A stretch of DNA of 64,000 nucleotides from Arthrobacter sp. HY1533 (GCF_027568515.1 NZ_JANKZF010000006.1:124001-188000); one strand, 5' to 3'. Positions 8,702 through 17,496 are shown, counted from the first letter of the stretch. Notes: a model not told the origin generated them from the letters alone. Translations and numbers: made by a program.

Positions 8702-9624
8702 GCCTGTGCCTTGTTTCCGATCTTTGTCACTGCCCAGGAGAGCAGTCCGATGAGGGAGGCGAAGATCAATGCGGTCGCCGCCGCGTAGCCAAAGTCATGC
8801 TTCTCAAACGCTGTCTGGTAGATGAACATGTTGGGCGTCCAGGTGCTGTTGATGGCTGTGGCCTTGCCCTGCAGCAGCAGTGGTTCGGCAAAGAGCTGCA
8901 TGGCCCCGACAACGGTGAAGAGGACGGCCAGCCCCACTGCGCCGGAAATCATGCGGGCCTTGATGGCGAACGCCGTGCGGATCGCGCCCGCCCCATCCAC
9001 GGTGGCGGCCTCAAGCACCTCCCGCGGCACTGCCTGAAGCGCGGCGTAAAACAGGATCACGTTGTAGCCGGTGTGCAGCCAGATGGTGATGTTGGACAGC
9101 GAGAACAGGGCTGCCAGCTGCCCGCCCATGTCCCAGCCTGCCCCTGTCATTTCAAAGAGGTCCACCACCGGGCTGACACCGGGGGTGTAGAGGTACGTCC
9201 AGATGATGGCCGCGATCAGGCCGGGGACGATGGTTGGCATGTAGAACACCACGCGGAAGACCGACTTGGCCCGCGCCACGGCCGAGTCCAGCAAAAGCGC
9301 GATGATCAAGGCCAGCATGATCATGACGGGGATGTAGATCAGGCAGTACATGGCCACGTTGACAAAACCGGTGAGGAAAACCGAATCCTGGAAGGCGCGC
9401 AGGTAGTTCTCCACCCCAACAAATGTCTTCTTGATGCCGCCGAATCCCAATCCGCTGGACTTCTCCGAGAACAGGCTCAGGTACGCCGAATAGACGATTG
9501 GGGCAATGGTGAAGGCGAAGAACAGGGCAAAGAACGGTGCAATGAATGCCCAGGCGATGCGGGTCTGCCGGCGGCTGTGGCCGGACTTGGTGGGTGTTCT
9601 GGTCTTCGCGATGGCGCCAACCAT
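8698..9624 (-). CDS. Carbohydrate ABC transporter permease (MalF/CUT1 type)
   Basis: A 308-residue membrane permease with six helices, partner of the MalG-type subunit. WAFIAPFFALFFAFTIAPIVYS is split by the first helix, and the EAA loop REVLEAATVDGAGAIRTAF is visible near residue 220. The start chosen is the ATG at 9624, because GAAGGGAA lies 4 bases before it; a GTG nine codons upstream lacks a site. It lies between the solute-binding protein and the second permease in the same direction. Likely cargo is an unsaturated uronic-acid oligosaccharide released by the neighbouring PL8 lyase; this is inferred from context only. Confidence 0.94.
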   Translation of the reverse strand: MVGAIAKTRTPTKSGHSRRQTRIAWAFIAPFFALFFAFTIAPIVYSAYLSLFSEKSSGLGFGGIKKTFVGVENYLRAFQDSVFLTGFVNVAMYCLIYIPVMIMLALIIALLLDSAVARAKSVFRVVFYMPTIVPGLIAAIIWTYLYTPGVSPVVDLFEMTGAGWDMGGQLAALFSLSNITIWLHTGYNVILFYAALQAVPREVLEAATVDGAGAIRTAFAIKARMISGAVGLAVLFTVVGAMQLFAEPLLLQGKATAINSTWTPNMFIYQTAFEKHDFGYAAATALIFASLIGLLSWAVTKIGNKAQA

Positions 9625-9712
9625 GGGGTTCCCTTCGGTGAGTGAGCGCACCGGGGACGGCCCGGCACCATGCTGCTGCCGCCGGGGGTGGCCGGCGGCA
9701 GCATTGGCTGAG

Positions 9713-11008
9713 TTACTTGACGGAAATTCCGCGGTTTTTCAGGTCGGCAAGAGTTGCCTTCTGGGCAACCGGCAATCCGTCCTGGAGGGTGCTGGTGCCG
9801 GCCTTCACCTTTGTCGCCTCGTCCACCAAGGTGGTGAACGTGGTGATGGTTGCCGGTCCCCAGACCCATCCCTCGGGAATGGACGCCAGGCCCTTGCCGG
9901 CAACCTCGTAGATGTCCTGGCCGCCGAAGTATGCGGTGTCGAAGGCTGCGGCTGCCGCCGTGCGGGCCGTCTCGTTGACGGGGAACACGGTCGACTTGCC
10001 GGAGATGCGGGCCTTGATGCCCTCGGGGGTGGTGGTCATCCACTTGATGAACTTGATGCCGGCTTCGGCCTTCTCGCTGGTGCTGGAGATGCCGAAGCTG
10101 GAGCCACCGTACATGGCTGCCGAGGGTTCCCCGGTGATGGAGGGCAGCTGTGCAACACGCCACTTGCCGCTTTGGTCGGCGAAGGCTGTGTTCAGGCTGG
10201 CGCCGTACCAGGAGCCGCTGATGACGGAAAGAAGCTGGCCGTCGGCCTGCTTTTGTGCCAGGACGGGGGCATCCTCGGTCCACAGCAGCTTGGCGCTGAC
10301 CAGGTCCTGCTGGACCTTGAGGGCAGCCTTTGTGGCGTCGCTGTCAATGTCAACGTTCCAGGAGTCGCCGTCCAACGAGCCCCACTTGGCGCCGTTTTGC
10401 CAGGCCAGGGCCGCGTACATGGCGGGGTCGCCAACGGGGCTGGAGGCCAGGCGAACCTTGGGGTCGGCGGCCGCAACCTTGGCGGCTGCCGCCGAGTATT
10501 CCGCCCAGGTCTTGGGCACCTCGATGCCGTACTTTTCGAACAAGTCGGCGCGGTAGTACATCTGCAGCACACCGGCATCCAGGGGGACGCCCCATGTTGC
10601 CCCGCCAAAGTTCACCAGTGACGTGATGGACGGTGCGAACTGCGTGGACACCAGCTCGCCGGCCTCCTTTGAAATGTCCTTCAGCACGCCCTGCGTGGCC
10701 ATTTCCGAAACCCGGGGGTACTCCACCGTGATCACGTCGGGGGCCGTCTTCGCCTTGACCTGGTTGGTCAGCTGCGGGTAGTTGTCCGCGGAGGTGGCCA
10801 CCTCGCTGAAGGTGACATGAACTTCGCTCTGGGCGGCGTTGTAGGCGTCGACAACGTTCTTGGAACCCTTCAACCAAGAGGAGAACGTGATCTCCACGGG
10901 GCCTTCCGGGGTGCTGGCTGCCGTGCCGCCGCCGCAGCCGCTCAGCACTGCAACAGCGATCATGCCGGCGGCGGCACTCAAGAATGTGGACCTGCGGATA
11001 CTGCGCAT
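9713..11008 (-). CDS. Extracellular sugar-binding lipoprotein of an ABC importer
   Basis: A 431-residue CUT1 solute-binding protein. The start at 11008 has AAGGGAG six bases upstream and gives MRSIRRSTFLSAAAGMIAVA followed by the lipobox VLSGC, so Cys near residue 23 is lipidated and the protein is anchored outside the membrane. The mature part has the extracellular solute-binding family 1 fold, with EITFSSWLKGS at its start and PLDAGVLQMYYRADLFEKYG and GSWYGASL later. It heads the operon with the two permeases. The ligand cannot be read from sequence, but the PL8 lyase suggests acidic oligosaccharides. Confidence 0.95.
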   Translation of the reverse strand: MRSIRRSTFLSAAAGMIAVAVLSGCGGGTAASTPEGPVEITFSSWLKGSKNVVDAYNAAQSEVHVTFSEVATSADNYPQLTNQVKAKTAPDVITVEYPRVSEMATQGVLKDISKEAGELVSTQFAPSITSLVNFGGATWGVPLDAGVLQMYYRADLFEKYGIEVPKTWAEYSAAAAKVAAADPKVRLASSPVGDPAMYAALAWQNGAKWGSLDGDSWNVDIDSDATKAALKVQQDLVSAKLLWTEDAPVLAQKQADGQLLSVISGSWYGASLNTAFADQSGKWRVAQLPSITGEPSAAMYGGSSFGISSTSEKAEAGIKFIKWMTTTPEGIKARISGKSTVFPVNETARTAAAAAFDTAYFGGQDIYEVAGKGLASIPEGWVWGPATITTFTTLVDEATKVKAGTSTLQDGLPVAQKATLADLKNRGISVK

Positions 11009-11041
11009 AGATGACTCCCTTGTCGATGTGTGGGTAGTCAC

Positions 11042-11071
11042 ATCTTGCAAGGTCGCCCGAAGCATAGTCAA
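11042..11071 (-). promoter_or_regulatory. Promoter of the sugar ABC/PL8 operon
   Basis: On the minus strand, TTGACT (11066-11071) is followed by 18 bases and CAAGAT (11042-11047). This lies 34 bases upstream of the start of the solute-binding protein and just downstream of two direct repeats. Confidence 0.5.
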
Positions 11072-11077
11072 GGCAAA

Positions 11078-11117
11078 CGAAAGAAATCAGGGAAATAGCA
11101 AAGGATTCGAAAGAAAT
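11078..11117. promoter_or_regulatory. Paired direct repeats upstream of the sugar operon promoter
   Basis: CGAAAGAAAT occurs at 11078-11087 and again at 11108-11117, 30 bases apart, or about three helix turns. Both copies lie upstream of the -35 element of the ABC/PL8 operon, in an A-rich gap just before the end of the regulator gene. They are candidate binding sites for the adjacent DeoR-LacI hybrid regulator or for an activator. Confidence 0.45.
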
Positions 11118-11124
11118 GAAAGAA

Positions 11125-12180
11125 TTAGTTGAGTGCCGAGGTGGATTCACGGGGGATCAGCTGCGGGACAAGGGCAATGTGTTCGGCCGCTTCGGCCAGC
11201 GGGCCGGCACCCCAAATTCGCTCGAGCAGGAGCCTGACGGAGCGGTGGCCCACGTTGGCGCGGAAGGGCGAGACCGCGGTCAGGGGAATGGTCGCATACG
11301 CGGCAATGACGTCGTCGTAGCCGACGATGGAGACATCCTCGGGCACTCGTGTGCCGGCATCCTGCAGCCAGGTCAGGGCGCGGATGGCCAGCTGGTCGTT
11401 GTGGATGAACAGCGCCGTGGCCCCCCCGTCGATGAGGCCGCGCAACGCCTCGGCGGCGTCGTCGGAGCCTTGCCTGCCCTCGAAGACGACGCCTATTGAA
11501 TTGAGCCCAAGCGCTGCCACGGTCTCCTCGTAGCCGGCCAGGATCAGGGCCGTGTTGGGGCCCTGGATCATGAGGGAGGCAATGTTGCGGTGGCCGAGCT
11601 GGGCCAGGTGGCGCACCGCAACTGCCGCCCCAACGCGGTGCGAGGAAGTGACCGAGTCGAGCAGGCTCGCGGGCCCGGAGGGGGAAGCGGGCCGTTCCAT
11701 GAGCACTGTGGGCACGGTGAGGGCGGCGAGCCATTCTTCCTGTTCGGCGCTGAGCATGCCTGTCTCCTGGTTGGGCGTGGGGGCAATGACCAGGCCGTCC
11801 ACGCCGTTGGCCACCAGGCGCATGGCCTGTTGCCGCTCGGTTGCCTGGTTGTACGCCGACACGCCCAGAATGAGGCGGGCCCCTGCCTCCGCGCATGCCC
11901 GCTTGGCGCCGGCGATGATGCCGTCGTAGTAGTAGTCACTGTGCGGAACCACCAGGCCCACAGTGGCCTGGGGGCGCGGCGGTGCCGCCGTGGGGTCCAG
12001 GGGGCACGCCATGCCGTGCTTGCGCAGCAGGATGCCCTGTTCGGCCAGCTCTTCAATGTCACGGCGCAGCGTCACGGCCGAAACGTTCAGGGAGGCGGCC
12101 AGGTCCCGCACCTTTTGCGGTCCATTGCTGCGCACCAATTCAAGGATTGCCGCCCGCCGGTCTGCCACGCTTCTGGACAT
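11125..12180 (-). CDS. Hybrid transcriptional regulator: DeoR-type HTH with LacI-type sugar-sensing domain
   Basis: A 351-residue regulator made of two parts. Residues 1-55 (ADRRAAILELVRSNG, then VRDLAASLNVSAVTLRRDIEEL) are a DeoR-family winged helix-turn-helix. From about residue 70 (ATVGLVVPHSDYYYDGII) to the end it is a periplasmic-binding-protein-like domain as in LacI/GalR regulators, with MERPASP and DDVIAAYATIPLTAV as typical segments. LacI proteins normally carry a LacI HTH, so the DNA-binding part is swapped. It lies immediately upstream of, and in the same direction as, the sugar ABC/PL8 operon and is its likely regulator. Confidence 0.9.
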   Translation of the reverse strand: MSRSVADRRAAILELVRSNGPQKVRDLAASLNVSAVTLRRDIEELAEQGILLRKHGMACPLDPTAAPPRPQATVGLVVPHSDYYYDGIIAGAKRACAEAGARLILGVSAYNQATERQQAMRLVANGVDGLVIAPTPNQETGMLSAEQEEWLAALTVPTVLMERPASPSGPASLLDSVTSSHRVGAAVAVRHLAQLGHRNIASLMIQGPNTALILAGYEETVAALGLNSIGVVFEGRQGSDDAAEALRGLIDGGATALFIHNDQLAIRALTWLQDAGTRVPEDVSIVGYDDVIAAYATIPLTAVSPFRANVGHRSVRLLLERIWGAGPLAEAAEHIALVPQLIPRESTSALN

Positions 12181-12223
12181 GGGTCCATCCTTAGCTCTGA
12201 TTTGGGGTAAACGCCGAAGAACT

Positions 12224-12237
12224 TGATCATATGATCA
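12224..12237. promoter_or_regulatory. Perfect 14-bp palindrome, candidate operator
   Basis: TGATCATATGATCA lies in the divergent region between the hybrid sugar regulator and lutA, 44 bases upstream of the regulator start. Its symmetry suits a dimeric repressor (autoregulation by the hybrid regulator, or a GntR-type lactate regulator encoded elsewhere). Confidence 0.5.
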
Positions 12238-12327
12238 TTTCGGCCGGAAATCCGCCATGAAGTCCTTCATTTACGTCCGGCGGAGCAACTTAGGGTGTGG
12301 TCAGTCCACATCGACCGGCTTTTGTCC

Positions 12328-12340
12328 TACAGTGGGGATC
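12328..12340 (+). promoter_or_regulatory. -10 box of lutABC
   Basis: TACAGT at 12328-12333 is followed by seven bases and the ATG of lutA. The intervening GGGG could act as a weak ribosome binding site, but the spacing is that of a leaderless transcript. Confidence 0.45.
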
Positions 12341-13138
12341 ATGAAAATTGCGCTCTTCGCCACCTGCATCGTCGATGCCATGTATCCGCGCACGGCACAG
12401 GCCACGGTGAAAATCCTGGAACGGCTCGGGCACGAGGTTGTGTTCCCGGCCGGCCAGGCCTGCTGCGGCCAGATGCACGTGAATTCCGGCTACTTCAAGG
12501 AAGCCCACGCTGTTGTGGCCAACCACGTCGAGGCCTTCGACACGGACGACTACGACGTCGCCGTGGCGCCCTCGGGATCCTGTGTTGCCAGCGTCAAGCA
12601 CCAGCACGAGCTGGTGGCCCGGCGCTGCGGCGACGCGGCCCTGGAAGCCCGCGCGGCCGCCGTCGGCGCGAAGACGTATGAACTTTCCCAGCTGTTGACC
12701 GACGTTCTGGGCATCACGAACGCGGCGGAACAGCTTGGCTCCCACTTCCCCCACAAGGTCACCTACCACCCCAGCTGCCACGGCATGCGCCTGCTGCGCC
12801 TGCAGGACCGCCAGCTGAACCTGCTCGCGAGCGTGGGCGGCATTGAAATGGTGGAACTGCCCGAGGCCGACCAGTGCTGCGGCTTTGGCGGCACCTTCTC
12901 CATGAAAAACGCGGACGTCTCCAGCGCAATGATGGACGACAAGGCCGCGAACATTTGCGGCACCGGCGCCGACCTTTGCTCCGGCGGGGACGCCAGCTGC
13001 CTGCTGCACATTGGCGGCGGGCTGTCCCGGCAGGGCAGCAAGGTGGGGACCCTGCATTTCGCCGAGATCCTGGCCAGCACGCTGGAAGAACCCGCCTCCG
13101 TCAACGGCGAGGTCATGCTGGCAGGGGGCAAGCGATGA
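12341..13138 (+). CDS. lutA: L-lactate oxidation complex subunit LutA (cysteine-rich Fe-S protein)
   Basis: A 265-residue cytoplasmic protein with two CCG-type domains. ACCGQMHVNSGY near residue 44 and CCGFGGTFSMKN near residue 180 are the paired cysteine-rich motifs of the LutA/YkgE/GlpC family, which bind Fe-S clusters or pass electrons. LutABC oxidises L-lactate to pyruvate, letting the cell use lactate as carbon source. The ATG at 12341 fits the family N-terminus (MKIALFATCIVD). The stop overlaps the lutB start as ATGA, so the genes are translationally coupled. Confidence 0.95.
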   Translation: MKIALFATCIVDAMYPRTAQATVKILERLGHEVVFPAGQACCGQMHVNSGYFKEAHAVVANHVEAFDTDDYDVAVAPSGSCVASVKHQHELVARRCGDAALEARAAAVGAKTYELSQLLTDVLGITNAAEQLGSHFPHKVTYHPSCHGMRLLRLQDRQLNLLASVGGIEMVELPEADQCCGFGGTFSMKNADVSSAMMDDKAANICGTGADLCSGGDASCLLHIGGGLSRQGSKVGTLHFAEILASTLEEPASVNGEVMLAGGKR

Positions 13139-14664
13139 GCAACAACACCTTCCTGGGCATGCCCTCGCTCCCGGTCTACGGCCACGGCAACCTCAACGCC
13201 ACGGAGCCGTTCCCCCAGGCCGCACAGCGCGAACTCGGCAACGCCCAGCTGCGTGCCAACCTGGGCCACGCCACCCACACCATCCGCGACAAGCGGCTGA
13301 AGGTTGTGGCCGAGCTTCCCGACTGGGAGGACATGCGCGACGCCGGCAGCGCCATCAAGGATGGCACCATGGCGAACCTTCCGGCCCTGCTGGAGCAGTT
13401 CGAGGCCAACTTCACGGCCCGCGGCGGCACCATCCACTGGGCCCGGGACGCCCAGGAAGCCAACGAGATTGTCACGGGGCTGATCCGGGAAACCGGCGAA
13501 ACCGAGGTGGTCAAGGTCAAGTCCATGGCCACCCAGGAAATCGGGCTCAACGAGTACCTGGAAGAGCAGGGCATCGCCGCCTACGAGACCGACCTTGCCG
13601 AGCTCATTGTGCAGCTCGACCATGACAAGCCCAGCCACATCCTGGTCCCGGCCATCCACAAGAACCGCAGCCAGGTCCGCGAGATCTTCCTGCGCGAAAT
13701 GCCGGTGGTTGACCCGAACCTCACGGACGAGCCGGCCCGCCTGGCCGAGGCCGCCCGGGCGCACCTGCGCAAGAAATTCCTCTCCGCCAAGGTGGCGGTG
13801 TCCGGCGCCAACTTTGGCCTGGCCGACACAGGAACCCTCACAGTGGTGGAATCCGAGGGGAACGGCCGCATGTGCCTGACCCTGCCGGAAACCCTCATCA
13901 CCGTCATGGGCATTGAAAAGCTGCTCCCAAAGTGGGAGGACCTTGAGGTGTTCATGCAGCTGCTGCCGCGTTCCTCCACGGGCGAGCGGATGAACCCGTA
14001 CACCTCCCTGTGGACGGGCGTCACCCCCGGCGACGGACCCCAGAACGTGCACCTGGTGCTGCTGGACAACGGCCGCACGGCCGCCCTGGCCGACGAGATG
14101 GGCCGCACCGCACTGAACTGCATCCGCTGCAGCGCCTGCATGAACGTGTGCCCCGTCTACGAACGCACCGGCGGGCACGCCTACGGATCCACCTACCCGG
14201 GACCCATTGGCGCGATCCTTTCCCCGCTCATGACAGGCATCAAGAGCGAGGAGAACAACTCCCTGCCCTACGCCTCCTCACTGTGCGGCGCCTGCTACGA
14301 CGCCTGCCCCGTGAAGATCAACATTCCCGAGATCCTGGTCCACCTGCGCGGCAAGGACGTCGATTCCAAGCGCTCCAAAACCAGGCTCCCGTCCCAGATG
14401 GACCTCATGATGAAGGGCGCCGAATGGGCGTTCTCCAGCGGCTCGCACCTGAACCTGCTGGAAAAGGGGCTGCCCCTGGGCAAGCTCGCGGCGGGCCGCA
14501 GCAAGACGATCAAGAAGCTGCCCGGCATCGCCGCAGGCTGGACGCAAAGCAGGGACATCCCCGCGCCACCGACCCAGTCGTTCCGCCAGTGGTGGGCCAA
14601 GGAACACAAGCCCGTGGCCGCCGTCGTGCCCGGATCCACAACCACCGAAGGGGACCAGGCATGA
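13135..14664 (+). CDS. lutB: L-lactate oxidation Fe-S protein LutB
   Basis: A 509-residue iron-sulfur protein. The N-terminal two thirds form the LutB/LUD domain (NFGLADTGTLTVVESEGNGR near residue 225 is a conserved stretch), followed by two 4Fe-4S motifs, CIRCSACMNVCPVYERTGG near 330 and CGACYDACPVKINIPE near 385. The C-terminal DUF3390-like tail is present. It is the electron-transfer core of the LutABC lactate dehydrogenase complex. It overlaps lutA at its start and lutC at its end by ATGA. Confidence 0.95.
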   Translation: MSNNTFLGMPSLPVYGHGNLNATEPFPQAAQRELGNAQLRANLGHATHTIRDKRLKVVAELPDWEDMRDAGSAIKDGTMANLPALLEQFEANFTARGGTIHWARDAQEANEIVTGLIRETGETEVVKVKSMATQEIGLNEYLEEQGIAAYETDLAELIVQLDHDKPSHILVPAIHKNRSQVREIFLREMPVVDPNLTDEPARLAEAARAHLRKKFLSAKVAVSGANFGLADTGTLTVVESEGNGRMCLTLPETLITVMGIEKLLPKWEDLEVFMQLLPRSSTGERMNPYTSLWTGVTPGDGPQNVHLVLLDNGRTAALADEMGRTALNCIRCSACMNVCPVYERTGGHAYGSTYPGPIGAILSPLMTGIKSEENNSLPYASSLCGACYDACPVKINIPEILVHLRGKDVDSKRSKTRLPSQMDLMMKGAEWAFSSGSHLNLLEKGLPLGKLAAGRSKTIKKLPGIAAGWTQSRDIPAPPTQSFRQWWAKEHKPVAAVVPGSTTTEGDQA

Positions 14665-15296
14665 GCGCCCGCGAGGACATCATGAACCGCATCAAGTCGG
14701 CCCTGCAGGACGCGCCGGAAACCCCCGTGGTTCCCCGGGCCTACCGCCGCAGCTCGCAGATGACCGCGGAGCAGCGGCTCGAACAGCTCGTGGACCGGCT
14801 CGTTGACTACAAGGCAAACGTTTTTGTCACGCCCGCCGAAGGTGCCGCCGCACAGCTCGCCGAACTCCTGGCCGGCAGCACCTCGATCGTGGTGCCGCAC
14901 GGCCTGCCGGAGTCCTGGCTGTCCGCGGTGAAGAACGACGCCGGGTCCCCGGCCGTGCACGTCGACGCACCTGATGCGCGCCTCACCACCGCCGAACTCG
15001 ATGCCGTGGATGCCGTGGTGACGGCCGCGGCTGTGGCGGTGTCGGAGACGGGCACCATCATGCTCGCCGGAAGCGAGGACCAGGGCCGGCGCGTCATCTC
15101 GCTGGTCCCTGACCGGCACGTATGCATCCTGCTCGCTGAGCAGATTGTGGAAGTGCTGCCGGAGGCCATTGCACGCCTTGAAGCCACCCGTCCGCAGACG
15201 TGGATCAGCGGACCCAGCGCCACGAGCGACATTGAGCTGGAGCGGGTGGAGGGCGTCCACGGCCCCCGCACCTTGGATGTCATCATCCTGACGTAG
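14661..15296 (+). CDS. lutC: Lactate utilization protein LutC
   Basis: A 211-residue LUD-domain protein. VAVSETGTIMLAGSEDQGRR at about 125-144 and the ending TSDIELERVEGVHGPRTLDV are diagnostic; the SDIE...GVHGP segment is almost invariant in LutC/YkgG. It completes the lutABC operon and is needed for L-lactate oxidation to pyruvate. The start overlaps lutB by ATGA. No permease or lldR-type regulator is adjacent. Confidence 0.95.
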   Translation: MSAREDIMNRIKSALQDAPETPVVPRAYRRSSQMTAEQRLEQLVDRLVDYKANVFVTPAEGAAAQLAELLAGSTSIVVPHGLPESWLSAVKNDAGSPAVHVDAPDARLTTAELDAVDAVVTAAAVAVSETGTIMLAGSEDQGRRVISLVPDRHVCILLAEQIVEVLPEAIARLEATRPQTWISGPSATSDIELERVEGVHGPRTLDVIILT

Positions 15297-15300
15297 TCGC

Positions 15301-15322
15301 CGGTGATTGAGCCTGTCGAAAT
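15301..15322. repeat. Half copy of a dispersed REP-like element
   Basis: The unit CGGTGATTGAGCCTGTCGAA begins five bases after the lutC stop codon. It matches, with few changes, the arms of the 44-bp palindrome at 49824-49867 (GGTGGTCGAGCCTGTCGAGA). Such units are widespread in intergenic DNA of Arthrobacter and related genomes. Confidence 0.6.
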
Positions 15323-15358
15323 CCCTGGCCCTCGACACGTCTCACCTCCGGTGGAAGC

Positions 15359-15877
15359 ATGGCCAGCATGGAAATCTCTGGACTTTTGGAAGACGCCTTC
15401 AGCCGCATCGACACGATTGTTTCCGGTGTCCTGGACGGGCTGGAGCCGGAGCACGCCAATTGGCGCCCAGGCGGAGTGGGCAACTCCATCACCTGGCTCG
15501 TGTGGCACCTTGGCCGCGCCCAGGATGAACAGCTGGCCCACGTTGCCGGGACCGAATCCGTCTGGCGCCGGGACGGATACGCCGGCCGGTTTGGATTTGC
15601 GCTGGACCCCGGGGACCACGGCTACGGGCACTCGTCGGCGCAGGTGGACGCTGTGCACGTGGAATCACTTCAGTTGCTGCGCGAATACCACCAGGCCGTC
15701 CTGGCGCAGAGCATCGCCTATGTGCGGGGGCTGGCTGCGACGGACCTGGACCGGGTGGTGGACAAGCGATGGAACCCGCCAGTCACCCTTGGCGTGCGGC
15801 TCATCAGCATCATTGACGACTGCGTCCAGCACGGCGGACAGGCCGCCTACGTCAAGGGCCTGCCGCGCACGGTGTGA
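15359..15877 (+). CDS. DinB superfamily protein (DUF664-like)
   Basis: A 172-residue four-helix-bundle protein. WLVWHLGRAQDEQ near residue 48 and the final helix QHGGQAAYVKGL carry the His residues that bind a metal ion in DinB/YfiT-like enzymes; many act as thiol-dependent (mycothiol or bacillithiol) transferases or hydrolases. Two ATGs are close together (15359 and 15368); the first has GGTGGAAG nearby. It stands alone between lutC and the convergent Stealth gene, only 13 bases away. Substrate unknown. Confidence 0.85.
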   Translation: MASMEISGLLEDAFSRIDTIVSGVLDGLEPEHANWRPGGVGNSITWLVWHLGRAQDEQLAHVAGTESVWRRDGYAGRFGFALDPGDHGYGHSSAQVDAVHVESLQLLREYHQAVLAQSIAYVRGLAATDLDRVVDKRWNPPVTLGVRLISIIDDCVQHGGQAAYVKGLPRTV

Positions 15878-15890
15878 GTTCCGAACCGGC

Positions 15891-17456
15891 CTAAATCTCC
15901 CACGGCGCCTTGAACGGAAAGTACCTTTCCAGGAAGTTCGTGACCAGCCCGCGGCGCTGATGCGGCGTGGCGTCGCCCGTGCTGCCGTCGTTCAGGCAGA
16001 GGAAGTCGGCGTTTCGCTGGGCCAGGATCCGGGGCAGCTCGGCGAGCCCTGCGGAGGAAGCCGTGTCCACGTAGATGCCCCGGCCATCCCTGTGCATGGC
16101 CGCACGCCCTGTCAGGAGCGCGTAGTGGTGGTAGAGCGAATTGGTCACCGAGATGTTCTCCGCCGCCCGGAACGTGCTGGCCGCGGTGGCCTGGAACTCG
16201 TCGGGGAACTCGGCCTCAAGCTCTGCCATCACCGAGCGGCGCAACGGGGCGGCGCTGTGTTCCAGGTGGTGGGTGGTGAATGCCCCGAACCGGTCCCACA
16301 GGAGGCGCCGGTTGACCCTGGCCGAGTTCTCGAAGCCGCTGCGCCCCACCTCGCTGCCACCGAGCCCAATGCGGTTGGGGGACAGCATGAAGCGGGTGAT
16401 GCCCCCGGCGGTGAAGAACAATTCGGGGGACACGGGCCGGCCAAAAAACATGTCGTCATTGGAATACAGGAAGTGTTCCGACAGTCCCTCGATGTGGTGC
16501 AGCTGCGATTCCACCGCCATGGAATTGTGGGTGGGCAGCACGGAGGGGTCGGCAAAGTGCTCGTGGCTGCGGACCAGCGCCACCTTGGGGTGCCTTGCAA
16601 GCCATTCCGGGGCGGGGGAGTCGGTGGCGATGAAGATCCGCCGGACCCACGGGGCGAACATGTGAACCGAGCGCAAGGCGTACTTGAGCTCGTCAACCTG
16701 GCGGTAGCGCGACTCGTGCCCGTCGCCCTCGCCCAGCTGCGCGCCTGCCTCAAGGCTGCGGCGGGCCGCCTGGTATTCCGGATCGCTGCCGTCCACCCAG
16801 GAAAACACCATGTCAATGTCGAAGCGGATGTCAAAGACGTGGTCGATGAACATGTTCTCGATCGTGGGCCACTCCATGCCGTGGAGCTGAACCGTGTGCA
16901 GCGCGGCGTCGCGGCGCTCAACCATGCGCCTGGTCAGCGAATTCTCCACGGGCAGGCGGATGTGGCTGGCGGAGAACTCCCACAGCTCAATTTGCACGCC
17001 CCAGCCGGCGCCGTAAAACAACCCGCCTGCAGGCTCGACCCTGGGGCGGAACAGCCGCATGATCCGGGTTTCCGGCGCCGCCGCCAAGGCGCCGTCGGCC
17101 ACGAGCACCGTGGCTTTTTTCGTGTCGACGCTGCGCGCATAAAACGGTTCATTGGCGAAGGCTTCGGCCAGGGCCGTCTCGAGACGGTCGCGCAGCAGCA
17201 GGTCGATGGCCAGGACCGGGCGTTCGTCGTTGCCGCGCACCAGCAGGTATTCGATGCCGTTCGCGTCGAGGGCCGCGCGCACGGCCAGAAGGTCGGCCAC
17301 CATGGCCTGGTGCGGGGTCAGGCCGAGGCCGCCGGCGGAGCCGTTGGTGAGGGCGAGCCTGCCCCGGCGCACGGCCATGCCCGGCTGGGCCGCCATCCGC
17401 TCCGCAGGGGTTGCCGGCTGTGTTGCCGCGGCGCGTTTTGGGGACGGGCTGGTCAA
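15891..17456 (-). CDS. Stealth family protein (sugar-1-phosphate transferase, surface polysaccharide type)
   Basis: A 521-residue cytoplasmic protein with all Stealth conserved regions: CR1 MVFSWVDGSDPEYQAARR near residue 214, CR2 from RYRQVDELKYALRSV to HFLYSNDDMFFGRPV (250-330), CR3 HHLEHSAAP to ENISVTNSLYHHYALL (395-440) and a short CR4 with FLCLND near 485. Stealth enzymes transfer hexose-1-phosphates in capsule or wall phosphoglycan synthesis. Residues 1-200 are an extra N-terminal domain whose role I do not know. Start chosen: TTG at 17456, preceded by AGGAG six bases away; a longer ATG form would overlap the neighbouring gene. No polymerase or export genes are nearby. Confidence 0.9.
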   Translation of the reverse strand: MTSPSPKRAAATQPATPAERMAAQPGMAVRRGRLALTNGSAGGLGLTPHQAMVADLLAVRAALDANGIEYLLVRGNDERPVLAIDLLLRDRLETALAEAFANEPFYARSVDTKKATVLVADGALAAAPETRIMRLFRPRVEPAGGLFYGAGWGVQIELWEFSASHIRLPVENSLTRRMVERRDAALHTVQLHGMEWPTIENMFIDHVFDIRFDIDMVFSWVDGSDPEYQAARRSLEAGAQLGEGDGHESRYRQVDELKYALRSVHMFAPWVRRIFIATDSPAPEWLARHPKVALVRSHEHFADPSVLPTHNSMAVESQLHHIEGLSEHFLYSNDDMFFGRPVSPELFFTAGGITRFMLSPNRIGLGGSEVGRSGFENSARVNRRLLWDRFGAFTTHHLEHSAAPLRRSVMAELEAEFPDEFQATAASTFRAAENISVTNSLYHHYALLTGRAAMHRDGRGIYVDTASSAGLAELPRILAQRNADFLCLNDGSTGDATPHQRRGLVTNFLERYFPFKAPWEI

Positions 17457-17496
17457 TGGGGGCTCCTGGGGACTGGCGTGCTGGCCGGTTCCGAGC

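Noticed and set aside
12763-14178. A 471-codon minus-strand frame over lutA/lutB
   Set aside because: Antisense to the conserved LutA/LutB cysteine motifs.
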